NCBI GenBank assembly: GCA_009921385.1
Contig: RFXY01000026.1
Location: 1-9,250 of the forward strand
DNA length: 9,250 nt
Direction of reading: 5' to 3'
Source: Pseudomonadota bacterium
Lineage (GTDB): Bacteria > Pseudomonadota > Alphaproteobacteria > Rickettsiales > UBA1997
The notes beneath the pieces are model-generated. The model saw nothing but the letters and a program-made list of their open reading frames with translations, had not been told where the DNA came from and ran no database searches. The position numbers and the translations under genes are program-made. This document shows positions 6,358-9,250 of this stretch, piece by piece. Every line of letters starts with the position of its first letter. Positions within the stretch are counted from its first letter, which is position 1.

Positions 6358-8028
6358 TTAGTTTTTGGCTTTAGCTCTGGATACCAAAGACTTTTTGCCT
6401 TCAGATTTTTGTTGAAATATTTTTAAAACTTTTTCTGCTTCTTCATAAGGCACAGCAAAAAATGAAAAACTATCCATAACTTTTACATCATCAATGTTTT
6501 TTTTGCTAATGCCTGTGCTTTTTTCAAGAAAATCGAGCAATTTATGAGTGTCAAAATTATCGACTTTACCTTTGGCAATAAACAAGCGAGCTGTTCCTTT
6601 GCGATCGACATAACTTCTTTTTTCTTGCGAACCCAACGGGCGATAGCCTGTAAGACCGTGATCGTCGTAGTAAAAATCTTTGTTTTTTTTGTAAGATTCG
6701 GGATCGTGAATTTCGCTGTAGCTTTTTTCACTTAATTCGTCTCTAAATGCCAATTTTAATAGTGCAGAAAAAAGATTTTCATTAAGTTCGAATTCTTTCA
6801 ACAAATCTTTGGTTATGGTTGCTACATCAGATAAATCGTTGTTAGAAATAATATCGACAATAGCAGATTTAATTCTTTGTTTTTTGCTATCAATTACTGC
6901 TGAAACATTTGGCACTTTTTGTTTGGTGATTTTAGTGTTAGCAACTCGTTGTAAAGAAGTAAGTTTGCGATATTCAGAAGGAGTGATAAGAGTAATGGCG
7001 GTGCCGGTTTTTCCTGCTCTACCAGTTCTGCCGATACGGTGAACATAACTTTCGGGATCTTGTGGTAAAGAATAGTTGATAACATGAGTTAAATTATCGA
7101 CATCAATGCCTCTGGCAGCTACATCGGTGGCAACTAATATAGTGATTTGTTTGCCTCGAAATTTTAGCAATACTTTTTCTCGTTGACCTTGTGATAAATC
7201 GCCATGGATTGCCTCAGCTCGACAGCCTCTGTTGGCTAATTTATGAGCAATTTCATCGGCATCAACTTTGGTGCGACAAAAAACCATACCATAAAAACTT
7301 TCTTCGATATCGATGATGCGAAACAAAGCTTCAAATTTATCGGCTTGAGCTACTTCGAAGTAAATTTGATGAATGTTATCACGGCTAATTTGCTCGCCAG
7401 AAACCGAAATTATTTCGGGATTTTTCATATATTTCTTGGCAAGCCTTTCGATGTTGGCAGGCATTGTTGCGGAAAACAAAACTGTTCTTCTAGAGGTAGG
7501 AGTTGATTTTAAAATTTCTTCAATGTCGTCGACAAAACCCATGTTAAGCATTTCGTCTGCTTCATCAAGCACTAAATAAGATATAGAATCGAGTTTTAAA
7601 GTTTTTCTGTTGATATGATCAATAATTCGACCTGGAGTGCCAACAACAATATCAACACCTCTTTGTAATCTAGAGATTTGTCTTTCAATTGGCTGACCAC
7701 CATAAACTGCAATGATGTTGGTTTTTTGATTTTCGGCGAAAGAACTGAGTTCTTCAGTTACTTGAATGGCAAGCTCACGAGTAGGAACCAAGATGATTGC
7801 TTGCACTTTTTTGGATTGTGCCACAATGCTTTCGATGATAGGAATGCCAAAGGCTGCGGTTTTGCCTGTGCCAGTTTGGGCTTTACCAATAAGATCTTGT
7901 TTGTTTTGCAACAAAAATGGTATGGTTTTTGCTTGTATTGCAGTTGGTTCTTCAAAACCTTTTTTTTGTAAAGAATCAAGCATTGCTTCGGACAACCCCA
8001 ATTCGCGGAATTTAGCTAGATTTGACAT
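6358..8028 (-). CDS. deaD: DEAD-box RNA helicase DeaD/CsdA
   Basis: DeaD is an ATP-dependent RNA helicase that acts in ribosome assembly and mRNA decay, often at low temperature. The protein has 556 residues. The motifs appear in order: Q motif near 7-32, I AQTGTGKT (50-57), Ia PTRELAIQ (82-89), Ib TPGR (131-134), II DEAD (155-158), III SAT (186-188), IV MVFCRT (248-253), [10 protein letters not shown] (301-309) and [12 protein letters not shown] (330-339). A spacer follows, then a DbpA-type RNA-binding domain at about 479-540 ([25 protein letters not shown]), which separates DeaD from RhlE and RhlB. A short basic tail closes it. The ATG at 8028 gives a normal N-terminus ([14 protein letters not shown]). 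A 305-bp spacer precedes it, with a promoter candidate and a palindrome in the leader. purL starts 2 bp after its TAA stop. Confidence 0.96.
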   Translation of the reverse strand: MSNLAKFRELGLSEAMLDSLQKKGFEEPTAIQAKTIPFLLQNKQDLIGKAQTGTGKTAAFGIPIIESIVAQSKKVQAIILVPTRELAIQVTEELSSFAENQKTNIIAVYGGQPIERQISRLQRGVDIVVGTPGRIIDHINRKTLKLDSISYLVLDEADEMLNMGFVDDIEEILKSTPTSRRTVLFSATMPANIERLAKKYMKNPEIISVSGEQISRDNIHQIYFEVAQADKFEALFRIIDIEESFYGMVFCRTKVDADEIAHKLANRGCRAEAIHGDLSQGQREKVLLKFRGKQITILVATDVAARGIDVDNLTHVINYSLPQDPESYVHRIGRTGRAGKTGTAITLITPSEYRKLTSLQRVANTKITKQKVPNVSAVIDSKKQRIKSAIVDIISNNDLSDVATITKDLLKEFELNENLFSALLKLAFRDELSEKSYSEIHDPESYKKNKDFYYDDHGLTGYRPLGSQEKRSYVDRKGTARLFIAKGKVDNFDTHKLLDFLEKSTGISKKNIDDVKVMDSFSFFAVPYEEAEKVLKIFQQKSEGKKSLVSRAKAKN

Positions 8029-8066
8029 AAAAAATTAATAATTAGAATTAAGGCTTCAAAAAGATT

Positions 8067-8096
8067 ATTGAAACCCAAATTAAATTGAGATTCAAT
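8067..8096 (-). promoter_or_regulatory. 30-bp imperfect palindrome in the deaD leader
   Basis: Twelve of 15 opposed positions are complementary around an axis at 8081/8082, with perfect outer arms ATTGAA (8067-8072) and TTCAAT (8091-8096). It lies just downstream of the deaD promoter candidate, where an operator or a leader hairpin would sit. Function is unknown. Confidence 0.35.
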
Positions 8097-8111
8097 ATTT
8101 TCTTAAACTTT

Positions 8112-8140
8112 ATTATGACACAACAAAAACTATAAAGCAA
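8112..8140 (-). promoter_or_regulatory. Candidate sigma70 promoter of deaD
   Basis: On the minus strand TTGCTT (8135-8140) is followed by a 17-bp spacer and CATAAT (8112-8117, five of six to consensus). The implied start near 8105 leaves a leader of about 75 nt before the deaD ATG. The box and spacing repeat those found before eno. Confidence 0.45.
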
Positions 8141-8297
8141 GTATTATAAATTTAAAAATTTATTTTTTTTCGATGATTAGATAAAGACAAGAAAAGAAGC
8201 GAGAAGTAAAAAGAGAGGATTAGTGAATTTTCAAAGAAAATTATGTTGTAAATTTTAAATTTATATTAAAAACTCACTAAATTTATTGATTAGTAGA

Positions 8298-8335
8298 AGT
8301 TTTTATTATTTTGTGGTGAAAAATAATAAAAAACT
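8298..8335 (-). terminator. Terminator hairpin at the hup stop codon
   Basis: Arms 8300-8312 and 8320-8332 form a 13-bp all-A/T stem around a GGTG-containing loop, extended by AG/CT after one bulge. The right arm overlaps the hup TAG stop (8334-8336). On the minus strand the descending arm ends in TAATAAAAACT with no long U-run, so termination may be inefficient. Confidence 0.5.
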
Positions 8336-8606
8336 ATTTTACTGAGTCTTTTAAAGTTTTACCAACGGTAAATTTAACTCTTTTAGAGGCTTTAATGCTG
8401 ATTTCTTTGCCAGTTTGAGGATTTCTGCCTTTTCTAGCTGCGGTTTTCATGGTTTTAAAAGTGCCAAAGCCAATAAGAGCAACAGGGTCTCCTTTTTTAA
8501 GAGCTTTAGTTACAACTTTAATGAAAGCATCTAAAGCAGCACCTGCATCTTTTTGCGAGATATCGGCATTGTTTGCTATTTCTTTAATTAAATCTGTTTT
8601 ATGCAT
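8334..8606 (-). CDS. hup: HU-family nucleoid DNA-binding protein
   Basis: HU is a small dimeric protein that bends and packages DNA without strong sequence preference. At 90 residues it has exactly the family length. It starts with the helical dimer domain ([19 protein letters not shown]) and carries the signature GFGTFK (46-51). The flexible DNA-binding arm follows, with [12 protein letters not shown], whose Pro intercalates into DNA. The tail [14 protein letters not shown] closes the fold. HU rather than IHF is favoured by the arm sequence and the isolated single gene, although IHF subunits share this fold. The ATG at 8606 is the only sensible start, and no Shine-Dalgarno sequence precedes it. 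It has its own promoter candidate (8675-8703) and a terminator hairpin at its stop, so it is probably monocistronic. Confidence 0.95.
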   Translation of the reverse strand: MHKTDLIKEIANNADISQKDAGAALDAFIKVVTKALKKGDPVALIGFGTFKTMKTAARKGRNPQTGKEISIKASKRVKFTVGKTLKDSVK

Positions 8607-8674
8607 ATAGATTTTATTATTTATAATTAATAAAGAAACTGTTTTATGACAAGCATAAAATCAAGTTAAATTAG

Positions 8675-8703
8675 ATTGTAAAAGGCATTTTTACTAAATG
8701 CAA
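8675..8703 (-). promoter_or_regulatory. Candidate hup promoter with palindromic spacer
   Basis: On the minus strand TTGCAT (8698-8703) is followed by a 17-bp spacer and TACAAT (8675-8680, five of six to consensus). The spacer and -35 box contain an inverted repeat, GCATTT (8685-8690) and AAATGC (8696-8701), separated by 5 bp. A regulator bound there would cover the promoter. The implied leader is about 60 nt. Confidence 0.45.
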
Positions 8704-8763
8704 CTAGTATTTTAAACTTTTTGTAATTAAATTTAAAATGACACATATAGAATTTATTATTAA

Positions 8764-9250
8764 CTATACTTTTTTATGCTTTCTTAAGATTTTGCTTTCA
8801 GTAATAACATAATCAAGTTGATGATCATGTTTTTCTTGTGGAAAATTTTGATGATAAACTTGCAAATCAAAAGCCAAACCAATAGAAATTGCAGATATTT
8901 TATTTAAAGTTCTGTCGTAATAACCTTTTCCCATACCTAATCTGTTTAACGATTTATCAACAGCGACTAATGGAACAATAACAAGGTCTGGCAAGCATTT
9001 GTTATTGCTTTGTGGTTCTAGTATTTGTGGAAACTTTTTGTTAGCAATTAATTTGATTTTTTGATTAAATTCATAAAATTCTAGTGCAAGATCTTTGATT
9101 TTTGGTAAATAATATGTTATTTTTTCTTGTTGCAAATATTGTTGTAAAATAGCGGTTGAAACCTCGTATTTAGTATGTTGATAAAGAGCGATTTTTTTTT
9201 GTTGCCAATCAGCTAAATTTTCTTCTGCAAAAGATAAAAAATTTTCACAA
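8764..9250 (-). CDS. 5-formyltetrahydrofolate cyclo-ligase, N-terminus cut off
   Basis: This enzyme (MTHFS, YgfA/Fau family) uses ATP to turn 5-formyl-THF into 5,10-methenyl-THF and so returns a storage folate to the one-carbon pool. The frame stays open to the window edge, so 161 C-terminal residues are visible of a family of roughly 180-200. The upstream codons 9136-9249 read in frame and fit the family (IALYQHTKYEVSTAIL), so the TTG at 9135 is not the start. The diagnostic stretches are LVIVPLVAVDKSLNRLGMGKGYYDRTL, with the RLG.GKGYYDR nucleotide and substrate motif, and the later DHQLDYVITE. The gene ends in TAG and is followed by a 157-bp spacer with the hup promoter. The first residues are outside the window. 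Confidence 0.93.
   Translation of the reverse strand, partial: CENFLSFAEENLADWQQKKIALYQHTKYEVSTAILQQYLQQEKITYYLPKIKDLALEFYEFNQKIKLIANKKFPQILEPQSNNKCLPDLVIVPLVAVDKSLNRLGMGKGYYDRTLNKISAISIGLAFDLQVYHQNFPQEKHDHQLDYVITESKILRKHKKV

Larger units (their letters stand above)
8029..8333. other. 305-bp AT-rich spacer between hup and deaD
   Basis: No gene is visible here. On the minus strand it holds the hup terminator at its upper end, the deaD promoter candidate (8112-8140) and an imperfect palindrome in the deaD leader (8067-8096). On the plus strand 8182-8220 is almost all purines, so a minus-strand transcript would be pyrimidine-rich there. A 7-bp inverted pair, TTAGTGA (8220-8226) and TCACTAA (8274-8280), encloses 47 nt of AT-rich sequence. 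Confidence 0.6.

Noticed and set aside
8709..8739. Terminator of the cyclo-ligase gene (ATTTTAAA / TTTAAAAT arms)
   Set aside because: The stem is only A/T, 8 bp with a 15-nt loop, and is not followed by a T-run on the minus strand; chance is likely in such AT-rich DNA.
9133..9135. TTG start of the folate cyclo-ligase
   Set aside because: The in-frame upstream codons to the window edge encode family-like sequence, so the real start is outside the window.

Overview
The window is AT-rich bacterial chromosome with short AT-only spacers. The proteins look alphaproteobacterial: an SSB ending in DDEIPF, a RodA, a PurL with an EYDRPW hinge, and VirB8/VirB9 of a P-type type IV secretion system (T4SS). 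An AT-rich alphaproteobacterium with scattered vir genes and a decaying biosynthetic gene suggests a host-associated lineage of the Rickettsiales/Holosporales kind. That placement is inference; no rRNA gene is present.

Layout. Plus strand, left part: the 3' end of ssb (1-333), a weak terminator, then enolase (488-1774). A 166-bp MITE-like palindromic element (1804-1969) lies between eno and the convergent virB8-virB9 pair (minus strand, 1997-3572). A 98-bp divergent spacer separates virB8 from rodA (plus, 3671-4804). Minus strand, right part, in transcription order: 5-formyltetrahydrofolate cyclo-ligase (8764-9250, cut by the window edge), hup (8334-8606), deaD (6358-8028) and purL (5222-6355). 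deaD and purL are 2 bp apart. purL is only the N-terminal half of the enzyme and stops where a repeat cluster begins (about 4829-5228).

The genes are mostly housekeeping: DNA binding (SSB, HU), glycolysis (enolase), RNA remodelling (DeaD), cell elongation (RodA) and folate/purine one-carbon metabolism (cyclo-ligase, PurL). The T4SS pair is the accessory part and lacks virB10, virB11 and virD4 here.

The most unusual content is the repeat DNA. The cluster at 4829-5228 contains a 53-bp near-perfect palindrome, two direct repeats of about 51 bp, and a 185-bp element with 20-bp terminal inverted repeats that carries two C-rich/G-rich hairpin modules in opposite orientation. The element after eno ends in a module of the same architecture but different sequence. 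The purL truncation coincides with one repeat end, which suggests that these elements insert into or recombine across genes.

No convincing Shine-Dalgarno sequence precedes any of the seven genes whose start is visible, and no gene ends in TGA. Three candidate promoters (eno, deaD, hup) share a TTGCNT -35 box with a 17-bp spacer.
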